Positions 9,704-17,562 of a DNA stretch of 54,177 bases are shown here, piece after piece; position 1 is the first letter of the stretch, and each line of letters begins with the position of its first letter. The stretch is from the NCBI RefSeq assembly GCF_003667345.1, contig NZ_RCWF01000015.1, positions 1 through 54,177 on the forward strand, read 5' to 3'. A model generated the notes under the pieces. The model searched no databases and was not told the DNA's origin. It saw only the letters and a list, made by a program, of their open reading frames with translations. This DNA comes from Poseidonibacter antarcticus. Lineage in GTDB: Bacteria; Campylobacterota; Campylobacteria; Campylobacterales; Arcobacteraceae. A program made the translations under genes and the position numbers.

Positions 9704-10783
9704 TTGAGAATAGGAAAATATGAGATAAAGCACCCTATCATCCAAGGTGGAATGGGTGTAGGAATTAGCTGGGATCAATTAGCTGGTAATGTTAGTTTAG
9801 AAGGTGGACTTGGAGTAATTTCAAGCGTTGGTACTGGTTATTATAAAAATATAACAGAAAAAGTACATATTGTTAGAAAAAAAGATAAACCTAAAGATGT
9901 AGCAAACTTCTATAGTAAAGATGCATTAACTGAGATAATAAATAATGCTAGAAAAATTTGTGGAGATGCACCATTAGCGTGTAATGTTTTATATGCTATA
10001 AATGATTATGGTAGAGTTGTACGTGATGCGTGTGAAGCTGGTTTTAATATGATTATCACAGGTGCAGGACTGCCTACAAATATGCCTGAATTTACAAAAG
10101 AATTTCCAGATGTTGCATTAATACCAATTGTATCAAGTGCAAGAGCTTTAAAACTTATTTGTAAAAAATGGAAAAGATATAATAAAATTCCTGATGCTGT
10201 AATTGTTGAGGGACCATTAAGTGGTGGACACCAAGGTTTTACATATGATCAATGTATGCAAGAAGAGTATCAATTAGAAAATATTGTAGGTCCTGTTATA
10301 GAAGAAGCAAAAAATTGGGGAGATATTCCTATTATTGCTGCAGGTGGGGTTTGGGATAAAAAAGATATTGATAAATTCCTTGATATGGGTTGTGAAGGTG
10401 TACAAATGGCAACAAGATTCATTGGAACATATGAATGTGATGCTGATGCAAAATTCAAAGGTGTATTATTAGATGCTAAAAAAGAAGATATTACATTAAT
10501 GAAATCACCAGTAGGTTTACCAGCACGTGGTGTTAGAACAAACTTACAATTTTCTATGGAAAATAAAACAGCGCCAAAAGTTCAATGTATTTCAAATTGT
10601 GTTTCTCCTTGTAATAGAGGAACTGAAGCTAAAATTGTTGGATACTGTATTGCAGATAGATTAGGTGCTGCTTATCAAGGTGATGTTGATACTGGATTAT
10701 TTTTTACAGGATCTAATGGTTATAGAATTCAAAAAATCATTTCTGTAAAAGAGTTAATGGGAAAATTAACTAAGGGAGAATAA
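9704..10783 (+). CDS. Nitronate monooxygenase / FabK-like flavoprotein
   Basis: This 359-residue FMN-type TIM-barrel protein begins with YEIKHPIIQGGMGVGISW and carries VEGPLSGGHQGF, GDIPIIAAGG and GCEGVQMATRFI. These are typical of the nitronate monooxygenase / 2-nitropropane dioxygenase family, which also includes the enoyl-ACP reductase FabK. The His in GGHQG matches the family's proposed catalytic base. It has a C-terminal Cys-rich stretch (CISNCVSPCNRG) seen in the longer class of these proteins. The TTG start at 9704 has AAAGGG eight bases upstream. The physiological substrate cannot be told from sequence. Confidence 0.8.
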   Translation: MRIGKYEIKHPIIQGGMGVGISWDQLAGNVSLEGGLGVISSVGTGYYKNITEKVHIVRKKDKPKDVANFYSKDALTEIINNARKICGDAPLACNVLYAINDYGRVVRDACEAGFNMIITGAGLPTNMPEFTKEFPDVALIPIVSSARALKLICKKWKRYNKIPDAVIVEGPLSGGHQGFTYDQCMQEEYQLENIVGPVIEEAKNWGDIPIIAAGGVWDKKDIDKFLDMGCEGVQMATRFIGTYECDADAKFKGVLLDAKKEDITLMKSPVGLPARGVRTNLQFSMENKTAPKVQCISNCVSPCNRGTEAKIVGYCIADRLGAAYQGDVDTGLFFTGSNGYRIQKIISVKELMGKLTKGE

Positions 10784-10785
10784 AA

Positions 10786-12495
10786 ATTTTTAATAAATTT
10801 TTAATTCTTATTATTACATATTCAATCTTTTCGATCTCAGTACTTGCTGCTGTAGATTTAAAAGAAGAATATCGTACAGCTAAAATGAATTATTTAAAAG
10901 CAATTTTAAGAAAAGATAATTCTGCAAAAATTCATGAACTAAAAAAACTAATTGAAATAGGTGAAAAGTTAAACAAAGACACTCGTCCTGATATAAAGAA
11001 ATTAGAAGTCCTAGAAAAAAGAAATCATAAAACTTCAAAAAATAGCTCTAAAAAACAGACTAATACAATAAATTATAAATACTCAATAAAATCTGTATAC
11101 ACTCAAGATGATTCAATCATTGTTAATTTTAATACTAAAATATCAAAAAATTATATTAAATTTTTCGAGCTTAAACGTGATAATTTACACAAAGATGTTT
11201 TTGATATAAAAGGTAATTTTAAAGATGCTCAACCTACTGTATTAAAAATCAATAATATTAAGAAGATTACAATAGGTCAATTTAAACCTAAAGTATTAAG
11301 AATAGTATTAGCAAATGAAAAAAATTTAAATACATCCTACACAATAAAAGAAAAACAATTAATAATAAATATACGTAATTTAAATAATAAAAGAAAAGTA
11401 ATAGCAAAAAAAACAGTAACTAATAAAAATTCAAATAATTATATAGATAAAAATAATAAAATAAGAACAATAAATACAAAAGATAATTCTATAGTAATAG
11501 AATTTAATAAAAATTTTACAAAAAAAGATTTGTCTTATTCAACATATAAAAATAATGGAAACTATGATGATGTTTTTGATTTAAAGGGAAAGTTTAAATA
11601 TACAAAACCTATTAAATTATCTATTGATGGAATTAAAAAAATTACAGTTTCTTCAAAAGATAAAAATACAACAAGAATTAGAATTTCAAATAGAAAAGAT
11701 TTAAAAGTTTATTATATTTTAAATAAAAGAAAATTAACTATAAAAATTTCTGGTATTTCAAAGAATAGTAAAAAAGTTACAACTTCAACATTACCATATT
11801 CAAATTTCAAAAGTAAAACTATTGTAATAGATGCAGGGCATGGAGCTAATGACCCAGGAGCTGTTGGACCAAATAAAAGATATGAGAAAGTGGTTACTTT
11901 AAAAATTGCAAAATATCTATATTCTATTTTAAAACAACGTGGACATAAAGTATATTTAACTAGAAGTACTGATACTTTTATAAAAGTTGGGAAAAGAACA
12001 GATTTAGCATTAAAAAAGAATGCTGATGTATTTATTTCTATTCATGCAAACTCAGTTCCTAAAAAAGATGCAGCTAAAGTAAGTGGAATAGAAACTTATT
12101 ATTTAAGTCCTGCTAAAACAGCAAGAGCAAAAAGAGTTGCAGCTAAAGAAAACCGATCAGATATAAGAAAAATGAGTAATTCTAATACTGAAGCATTTCT
12201 TTCATCTTTAAATAGTCCAAAACTTAGATATTCAAGATTATTATCTATTGATGTACAAAGAGAGATGTTAGCAGAAGTTAGAACTAAACATAAAGTAAAA
12301 GATAAGGGTTCTAGACCTGGACCATTTTGGGTACTACTAGATGCACCACAAGCATCAATTTTAGTTGAAGTTGGTTATATTTCCCATCCAATTGAAAGTA
12401 GAAGATTATATACGAGTTCTTATCAAAAACTATTAGCAAGAGGTATGGCTAATGGAATTGATGCTTATTTTGAATTTAAAGCAAGATTTGATTAA
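10786..12495 (+). CDS. N-acetylmuramoyl-L-alanine amidase with AMIN-like domains, probable AUU start
   Basis: This periplasmic zinc amidase cuts the amide bond between MurNAc and the stem peptide, as AmiA/B/C do at cell separation. From ATT 10786 it has 569 residues: a signal peptide (FNKFLILIITYSIFSISVLA then A), two AMIN-like beta modules (about 90-170 and 200-290), and an Amidase_3 domain (about 345-565). The zinc and catalytic residues are visible: His352 in DAGHG, Glu367, His420 in SIHAN and Glu528 in LVEVGYISH. The first ATG in frame, 10885, lies after the signal peptide and would leave the enzyme in the cytoplasm. TAAGGGAG at 10771-10778 stands seven bases before the ATT. The frame is closed upstream by TAA 10771-10773 and contains no ATG, GTG or TTG before 10885. 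Its stop overlaps that of the convergent Nudix gene. Confidence 0.85.
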   Translation: MFNKFLILIITYSIFSISVLAAVDLKEEYRTAKMNYLKAILRKDNSAKIHELKKLIEIGEKLNKDTRPDIKKLEVLEKRNHKTSKNSSKKQTNTINYKYSIKSVYTQDDSIIVNFNTKISKNYIKFFELKRDNLHKDVFDIKGNFKDAQPTVLKINNIKKITIGQFKPKVLRIVLANEKNLNTSYTIKEKQLIINIRNLNNKRKVIAKKTVTNKNSNNYIDKNNKIRTINTKDNSIVIEFNKNFTKKDLSYSTYKNNGNYDDVFDLKGKFKYTKPIKLSIDGIKKITVSSKDKNTTRIRISNRKDLKVYYILNKRKLTIKISGISKNSKKVTTSTLPYSNFKSKTIVIDAGHGANDPGAVGPNKRYEKVVTLKIAKYLYSILKQRGHKVYLTRSTDTFIKVGKRTDLALKKNADVFISIHANSVPKKDAAKVSGIETYYLSPAKTARAKRVAAKENRSDIRKMSNSNTEAFLSSLNSPKLRYSRLLSIDVQREMLAEVRTKHKVKDKGSRPGPFWVLLDAPQASILVEVGYISHPIESRRLYTSSYQKLLARGMANGIDAYFEFKARFD

Positions 12496-12938
12496 GAAGA
12501 AAGTTTACTATTTTTTAAAGATTTAGTAATCTCTTCTACTAGAATTATTTGTTTACTTCTAATATCAGGTAGGTCATATATTGAAAAGAATTTAACCTTA
12601 GAATTTTCCCATGATAAATAATTGTTTTTTAATTTTTCGTTAACAAACATTGATTCTAAACCTTCAATATTTGAAGCATTAACTAGCCATACACCAATGT
12701 CTTTTTCTAGATTAATTTGTTCAAAGTAATCTTCAAAAATCCCAATCTCGACTTTAATACTACTCTCTTCAAATAACTCTCTTTGCGCACATTCATAAGC
12801 ATTTTCATCTTTTTCTTTAAGACCTTTTAAACAGCCCCATTTGTCCTTACTTTTAACTGATTTACATAATAATATTTTTATATCATTTTGTGTAACTAAG
12901 TAAGGAACAACACCGTACGCTTTTATATGTGATTTCAT
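12492..12938 (-). CDS. Nudix hydrolase
   Basis: This 148-residue cytoplasmic hydrolase cleaves a nucleoside-diphosphate-linked substrate that cannot be named here. The Nudix box is GLKEKDENAYECAQRELFEE followed by SSI, keeping the REXXEE core that binds the metal; the usual Gly near the end of the box is Ser. The N-terminus AYGVVPYL resembles the diadenosine-polyphosphate/NudA-like group. It is the last gene of the rplY-pth-permease run, 14 bases after the permease. It ends inside the same TTAA that forms the amidase stop, so no intergenic terminator can fit. Confidence 0.8.
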   Translation of the reverse strand: MKSHIKAYGVVPYLVTQNDIKILLCKSVKSKDKWGCLKGLKEKDENAYECAQRELFEESSIKVEIGIFEDYFEQINLEKDIGVWLVNASNIEGLESMFVNEKLKNNYLSWENSKVKFFSIYDLPDIRSKQIILVEEITKSLKNSKLSS

Positions 12939-12952
12939 AAATCGTTTACCTT

Positions 12953-14020
12953 TTAAGAATTAATTTTCTTTTTATAAAATACTAAAGAACCAACTATCCA
13001 TAGAATAAAAGGTACTAAAATAGATATCTCAGGGATTAAAATTCCCCCGTTAGTAAATTTAAAGAGCATAAAAAATATTCCCCAAATGATAAGCGTTCCA
13101 AAAATTGATATTGAAGTAAATTTCCCTATATTAAAAAACCTACTATTTAATGATGCATATGCAAAAATAAGTAAAAGTATTGGTATTACAAAAAAAGAAA
13201 CTATTACTTGATTATATAATGCACCTCTAATTTTATCTGTATTAATCTCTTGATTAGTTAATAAAATCAAAGCTGAAACTGCATCTAATATTGAAAAATT
13301 TGATTTTGCTTCATAAACATTATCAAGAATTTTTGGTTTAAATCCTTCAAGTGTATTTAAAAATTTTTCATATTTAATTTCTAGTTTTGCAGTATCTAAT
13401 TTCAGATTAGATGGTTTGTTCATAACTTTTGCATCAACAACATACCATTTATTATTTTGAAAGTATGCATTTTTAGCAACAATTGATTGAATAATATCAC
13501 TATTTTCAATTTTGTAAATATATATACCCTCTGCTTTTTTTTCTAAGGGATAAAGCTTTTTAAAATATACATAGTTATTATTATATTTTAAAAAAATATC
13601 TGTTTTTGTACTTGTAAAGTATTCATTATGCAATATTTTTCTCTTTTGCTCATAAGAATAAGCAAGAGGTGTAGCTTGCATTAAAATTAATAATGTTATT
13701 AAAAATAGTGATATTTTTACAACAGGAGCATAAATATCTTTGCTTCTACTTCCTAAAGCATTAAATGCAACTAATTCATTATTTTTAATAAATATTACTA
13801 AAGTAACAATCCATCCAAAAACAATAGATAAGGGCAAGGCTAATGTAAGAGTAAAAAAACCATTATATAATACATATAAAAGTTGTAAGTTGGCAGAATC
13901 TGGTAGCTTCTTAAAATTTTGCAAGAAATCAATTCCTACAAAAAATAGCTCCAAAGAGATTAGGACAATAATAAAGTTTAATAGATATTTCTTTAAAATA
14001 TATTTTGTTAATATGCTCAT
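12953..14020 (-). CDS. LptF/LptG-family lipopolysaccharide export permease
   Basis: This 355-residue integral membrane protein belongs to the YjgP/YjgQ family, whose members pair as LptF-LptG with the LptB ATPase to lift lipopolysaccharide from the inner membrane. Membrane segments are seen at about 13-33, 47-75 and 100-120 and as three more at about 268-350, with a periplasmic beta-jellyroll segment of about 140 residues between them. The start is SILTKYILKKYLLNF, typical of the family. The single gene cannot be assigned to F or G by sequence alone. It starts one base after the pth stop, so the two are translationally linked. Confidence 0.85.
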   Translation of the reverse strand: MSILTKYILKKYLLNFIIVLISLELFFVGIDFLQNFKKLPDSANLQLLYVLYNGFFTLTLALPLSIVFGWIVTLVIFIKNNELVAFNALGSRSKDIYAPVVKISLFLITLLILMQATPLAYSYEQKRKILHNEYFTSTKTDIFLKYNNNYVYFKKLYPLEKKAEGIYIYKIENSDIIQSIVAKNAYFQNNKWYVVDAKVMNKPSNLKLDTAKLEIKYEKFLNTLEGFKPKILDNVYEAKSNFSILDAVSALILLTNQEINTDKIRGALYNQVIVSFFVIPILLLIFAYASLNSRFFNIGKFTSISIFGTLIIWGIFFMLFKFTNGGILIPEISILVPFILWIVGSLVFYKKKINS

Positions 14021-14021
14021 T

Positions 14022-14573
14022 TTATTTCAATGTAAATTTAGATTTTACTTGATCAATTTCTTCAGTTTTAAGTGCTTCAATCGCTTTAATAGTATGAGTT
14101 ATTATATCTTGAAGTTTATTCAATTCTTCTTTTGAGAAGTTGCTTAATACATAATTTGCAACATCACCTTTGATTTGAGGTTTTCCGATTCCAATTCTAA
14201 CACGAATATACTCTTTACCACAATGTGCATCAATAGATCTTAAACCATTGTGTCCACCATGTCCTCCACCTAATTTGTACTTAACTGTACCAAATGGTAA
14301 ATCTAAATCATCATGAATTACAATTATATCTTCAATAGGAATTTTATAATACTCCATAATAGCATGAACAGCCTCACCTGAGTTATTCATATAAGTTGTT
14401 GGTTTTGAAAATAAGTTATAAGCTGATTTTAAAAGTGTTGATTGAAAATTTGATTTGTTTATATTTGAAGTTGCAAGATTTTTGGTCATCTCATCGATAA
14501 CCATAAATCCTACATTATGTCTTGTTAGATGGTATTTATCACCAATATTTCCAAGACCAATTATTAAATGCAT
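14022..14573 (-). CDS. pth: Peptidyl-tRNA hydrolase
   Basis: Pth recycles tRNA from peptidyl-tRNAs that fall off the ribosome. The 183-residue protein shows LIIGLGNIGDKYHLTRHNVGF, with the catalytic His in the TRHNVG motif, the TYMNNSGEAV segment and the HDDLDLPFG motif. All key residues are present. It lies 9 bases after rplY, a pairing common in bacteria that ties ribosome function to tRNA recycling. Confidence 0.97.
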   Translation of the reverse strand: MHLIIGLGNIGDKYHLTRHNVGFMVIDEMTKNLATSNINKSNFQSTLLKSAYNLFSKPTTYMNNSGEAVHAIMEYYKIPIEDIIVIHDDLDLPFGTVKYKLGGGHGGHNGLRSIDAHCGKEYIRVRIGIGKPQIKGDVANYVLSNFSKEELNKLQDIITHTIKAIEALKTEEIDQVKSKFTLK

Positions 14574-14582
14574 AAAGTTAAA

Positions 14583-15119
14583 TTACTTAGCTTTAATTAT
14601 ACCAACAACTGGAACTCTTGGATCTAAGAAACATTTAACATTGTCAGAGAAAGATAAATCTCTAATTAAAATATTATGCCCTACATCTAAGTCAGTTACA
14701 TCTAAAACAATATTTTCTGGTAAATTTTCAATTGAACATTTAACAGGTACTCTTTTAGTATGAATCATTAAAAGACCTTTGTTTTTAATACCAATTGCTA
14801 AACCAGTAATTGAAACAGGAACTTTATAAGTTGCAATAACACCTGGTTGTGCAACCATTAAATCAACATGTAATAAATCTGAAGTTAATGGACATTTTTG
14901 GTACTCTTGTACTACTACTTTAAAAGACTTTCCAGCTACAGTAACATCAAATGCTAATGATTCTTTATTTCTTAAAAATTTGATAAACTCATTCTTTTTG
15001 AATGCAGTTGAAACATTTTCTAAACCTTTTCCATAGATATTTGCAATAATATATCCATCTTTTCTTAAAGCTTTAGTTGCTTGTTTTGTCATACTATCTC
15101 TTACGATACCCTCTAACAT
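14583..15119 (-). CDS. rplY: 50S ribosomal protein L25 (long, Ctc/TL5 type)
   Basis: This 5S rRNA-binding ribosomal protein has 178 residues. It is the long form, with an N-terminal L25 domain (about 1-90) and a C-terminal TL5 beta domain (about 92-178). Recognisable stretches are [33 protein letters not shown] and [23 protein letters not shown] lies before the ATG. It heads the rplY-pth-permease-Nudix transcript, with a clear -10 box about 35 bases upstream. Confidence 0.95.
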   Translation of the reverse strand: MLEGIVRDSMTKQATKALRKDGYIIANIYGKGLENVSTAFKKNEFIKFLRNKESLAFDVTVAGKSFKVVVQEYQKCPLTSDLLHVDLMVAQPGVIATYKVPVSITGLAIGIKNKGLLMIHTKRVPVKCSIENLPENIVLDVTDLDVGHNILIRDLSFSDNVKCFLDPRVPVVGIIKAK

Positions 15120-15152
15120 AACGATCCTTTTATATTTTTATTTTAGGGCGCA

Positions 15153-15158
15153 ATTATA
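15153..15158 (-). promoter_or_regulatory. -10 element for the rplY operon
   Basis: On the minus strand TATAAT is followed by TGCGCCC, a classic -10 box with an initiation region about 34 bases upstream of the rplY start. On the opposite strand TATTAT at 15232-15237 could serve folD. The 157-base gap 15120-15276 therefore holds two divergent promoters and no gene that I can see. Confidence 0.6.
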
Positions 15159-15276
15159 TTTAAGTTATACTAAATTCTTCATTAAGCTATTAATATATTT
15201 ATAATTTAACTTTTTGTAATTGTATTTTAGCTATTATCATCTACTTATAAAACATATTAATAGAAGGTTCAATCCC

Positions 15277-16137
15277 ATGACATTACTAGATGGAAAAGCA
15301 TTATCAAACAAAATTAAAGACGAAGTAAAAGTTGAAGTTGAAGAACTTATAAAAGAAAAACACATAACTCCAGGGTTAGCTGTAATTTTAGTTGGAAATG
15401 ATCCAGCAAGTTCTACGTATGTAGCTAGTAAAGCAAAATCTTGTAAAAATGCAGGCATTTACTCTGTTGTACATGAAATGCCAGAGACTATTACACAAGC
15501 AGAGCTTCTTGAAACAATTAAAAGAATGAATGAAAATCCATCTTTAGATGGTATTTTAGTTCAGTTGCCATTGCCAAAACATATTGATACAACTATTGTA
15601 CTTGAAGCAATAGACCCATCAAAAGATGTTGATGGTTTCCATCCTTATAATGTAGGAAGAATGGTTTCAAACCTTGATTCATTTTTACCAGCAACACCTT
15701 TTGGTATTATGAGAATGTGTGAAGAATATAATATTCAATTATCCGGTAAAAATGTATGTGTAATTGGAAGTTCAGATATTGTTGGTAAACCAATGGCATC
15801 ACTTCTAATTAATGCAAAAGCGACAGTTACTGTATGTAATTCAAGAACAAAAGATTTAAAATCACATACTTTAGCAGCGGATATAATTATTATTGCAGTT
15901 GGTGTTCCTCATCTTTTAAAAGCTGATATGATTAAAGAAGGTGCAGTTGTAATTGATGTAGGTATTAATAGATTAGATACAGGAAAATTAACAGGAGATG
16001 TTGATTTTGAAGATTGTAAAGAAAAGTCATCATTTATAACTCCAGTTCCAGGTGGAGTTGGACCTATGACAATTGCAATGCTTCTTAAAAATACTGTTAA
16101 AGCTGCAATTTTAAGAGATAAAAGAGAAAGTAAATAG
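15277..16137 (+). CDS. folD: Methylenetetrahydrofolate dehydrogenase/cyclohydrolase
   Basis: FolD interconverts 5,10-methylene- and 10-formyl-tetrahydrofolate in one-carbon metabolism. The 286-residue protein carries STYVASKAKSC with catalytic Tyr48 and Lys52, DGILVQLPLPKHID, and the NADP-binding VIGSSDIVGKP. ATG 15277 is chosen because AGAAGG stands 10 bases before it and the family begins near this point. An upstream in-frame ATG at 15220 would add 19 untypical residues and overlap the promoter. lepB begins with no spacer at all. Confidence 0.95.
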   Translation: MTLLDGKALSNKIKDEVKVEVEELIKEKHITPGLAVILVGNDPASSTYVASKAKSCKNAGIYSVVHEMPETITQAELLETIKRMNENPSLDGILVQLPLPKHIDTTIVLEAIDPSKDVDGFHPYNVGRMVSNLDSFLPATPFGIMRMCEEYNIQLSGKNVCVIGSSDIVGKPMASLLINAKATVTVCNSRTKDLKSHTLAADIIIIAVGVPHLLKADMIKEGAVVIDVGINRLDTGKLTGDVDFEDCKEKSSFITPVPGGVGPMTIAMLLKNTVKAAILRDKRESK

Positions 16138-16923
16138 ATGGTAAAAAAGCTCTATAACTGGTCATCAACATGGACAGGAACTATTGTAATAGTTCTTGTT
16201 ATCATGTCTTTTATTGCACAAGCCTTTGTAATTCCTAGCGGAAGTATGAAAAATACATTATTAATAGGTGATATGCTTTTTGTAAAGAAATTCACTTATG
16301 GTTTGCCAATTCCTAGAATCCCATGGCTAGAAGTTAAAATACTTCCTGATTTTAATGATAATGGTCATTTATTAGAAGGTGATAGACCTAAACGTGGAGA
16401 TATCGTTGTATTTAGATATCCAAATAATGAAACAATTCATTATGTAAAAAGAGCAGTAGCAACAGGTGGTGACATTGTTGCAATAAAAGACAAGCATTTA
16501 TTACTTCATCCAAAAGAAGGTAATGAATATGTAAAAGCTAATTATCCCAAAAATAGTATTGTAGAGTTTGCTGATAAATTATGGGCTGTAGATCCATATA
16601 GAAAAGCACATCCTGGTATTCATAATGATCCAAGTGTTGTAGATAATGGTTTAAATCCTAGTGAATTATTTAATATGATGCCTAGAATTGTTCCTGAAGA
16701 TGAAACATTTATGATGGGTGATAATAGAGACCATTCTAATGATTCAAGATTTTGGGGAACTGTAGCTTATAAATTTGTAGTTGGAACTCCTTGGTTTATT
16801 TATTTCTCATGGGATAAAAACAAAGAAATTAGATGGGATAGAGTATTAAAGCAAGTTAGCACAATAGAAGAAAAAACAAATATAAAAGATATGGAAATTA
16901 AACATGAAAAAGGAATCTATTAA
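16138..16923 (+). CDS. lepB: Signal peptidase I
   Basis: LepB removes signal peptides from exported proteins at the outer face of the inner membrane. The 261-residue protein has an N-terminal membrane anchor (about 13-31), the catalytic Ser36 in PSGSM, the general-base Lys104 in HYVKRAVATGGD, and the MGDNRDHSNDSRFWG motif. Its ATG abuts the folD TAG directly and rpiB starts right after its own stop, so folD-lepB-rpiB form one tightly coupled unit. No other type I signal peptidase is visible in the window. Confidence 0.96.
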   Translation: MVKKLYNWSSTWTGTIVIVLVIMSFIAQAFVIPSGSMKNTLLIGDMLFVKKFTYGLPIPRIPWLEVKILPDFNDNGHLLEGDRPKRGDIVVFRYPNNETIHYVKRAVATGGDIVAIKDKHLLLHPKEGNEYVKANYPKNSIVEFADKLWAVDPYRKAHPGIHNDPSVVDNGLNPSELFNMMPRIVPEDETFMMGDNRDHSNDSRFWGTVAYKFVVGTPWFIYFSWDKNKEIRWDRVLKQVSTIEEKTNIKDMEIKHEKGIY

Positions 16924-17379
16924 ATGAAATATTATATTGGAGCAGATCACGCAGGTATTGATATTAAAGCTTATGTAAAAGATTTATTTGAAAAAAGAGG
17001 TCATGAAGTAATTGATTTAGGGCCATATACAAAAGATAGAGTTGATTATCCTGATTTTGCAGCAAAAGTATGTAAAAGTGTATTAGAAAATGAAGGGAGT
17101 AAGGGTATTTTAATCTGTGGTTCTGGAATTGGTATGAGTATGTCTGCTAATAAATTTGATGGAATTAGAGCTGCACTTTGTCACAATGAATATTCTGCAA
17201 AAATGGCAAGAGAACATAATGATGCAAATGTTATTTGTCTAGGTGAGCGAGTTTCTGGATTTGGAATGGTTGAAGCTATTGTTGATGCTTGGGACAATGC
17301 ATCTTTTCAAGGTGGAAGACATGAAGGTCGAGTTGAAAAAATTAATGCCTTAAGTAAAATGGGAAGCTGTAGAGTTTAA
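16924..17379 (+). CDS. rpiB: Ribose-5-phosphate isomerase B
   Basis: RpiB interconverts ribose 5-phosphate and ribulose 5-phosphate in the pentose-phosphate pathway. The 151-residue protein begins with YYIGADHAGIDIK and has the catalytic Cys in ILICGSGIGMSMSANK and the AREHNDANVICLG segment. Its Asp-His pair and the GSGIGMS anion hole are intact. It is the third gene of the folD-lepB-rpiB run, with zero spacing to lepB. Confidence 0.95.
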   Translation: MKYYIGADHAGIDIKAYVKDLFEKRGHEVIDLGPYTKDRVDYPDFAAKVCKSVLENEGSKGILICGSGIGMSMSANKFDGIRAALCHNEYSAKMAREHNDANVICLGERVSGFGMVEAIVDAWDNASFQGGRHEGRVEKINALSKMGSCRV

Positions 17380-17401
17380 TTTTAGTTAAAAAGGATAATT
17401 T

Positions 17402-17521
17402 ATGAGAGAGCCTTGGCAAATATATTTAATGATGTTTATTGTTGTGGCTTTAATGCTTCTTGGCAAGAAAATGATGTTCTTTTCTAATAGTGAAGAAGAT
17501 GATAAAAAGAATAAAAAATAA
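17402..17521 (+). CDS. 39-residue single-span membrane protein
   Basis: ATG 17402 opens a 39-residue frame that starts with REPWQIY, has a hydrophobic span at about 7-27, and ends with an acidic then basic tail (SEEDDKKNKK). AAAGGA stands 7 bases before the ATG. It sits 22 bases after rpiB and is followed by a strong terminator, so it would be the last gene of the operon. The good ribosome-binding site, the hydrophobic core and the terminator placement all argue for a real gene. I do not recognise a family. Confidence 0.6.
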   Translation: MREPWQIYLMMFIVVALMLLGKKMMFFSNSEEDDKKNKK

Positions 17522-17534
17522 ATATATTTTAATT

Positions 17535-17562
17535 AAAATATAGCTTTTAAAAGCTATATTTT
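17535..17562. terminator. Bidirectional terminator hairpin, perfect 14-bp stem
   Basis: AAAATATAGCTTTT at 17535-17548 is followed directly by its exact reverse complement at 17549-17562. The U-rich end of the stem works in both directions, ending the folD operon from the left and the TonB-receptor gene from the right. The receptor's stop codon (17547-17549) lies inside it. Confidence 0.7.

Noticed and set aside
10885-12495. Amidase starting at ATG 10885.
   Set aside because: It would lose a clear signal peptide encoded in the same open frame, and no Shine-Dalgarno sequence stands before it.
15220-15276. folD starting at ATG 15220.
   Set aside because: The extension overlaps the promoter region and is unlike the family; ATG 15277 has AGAAGG.
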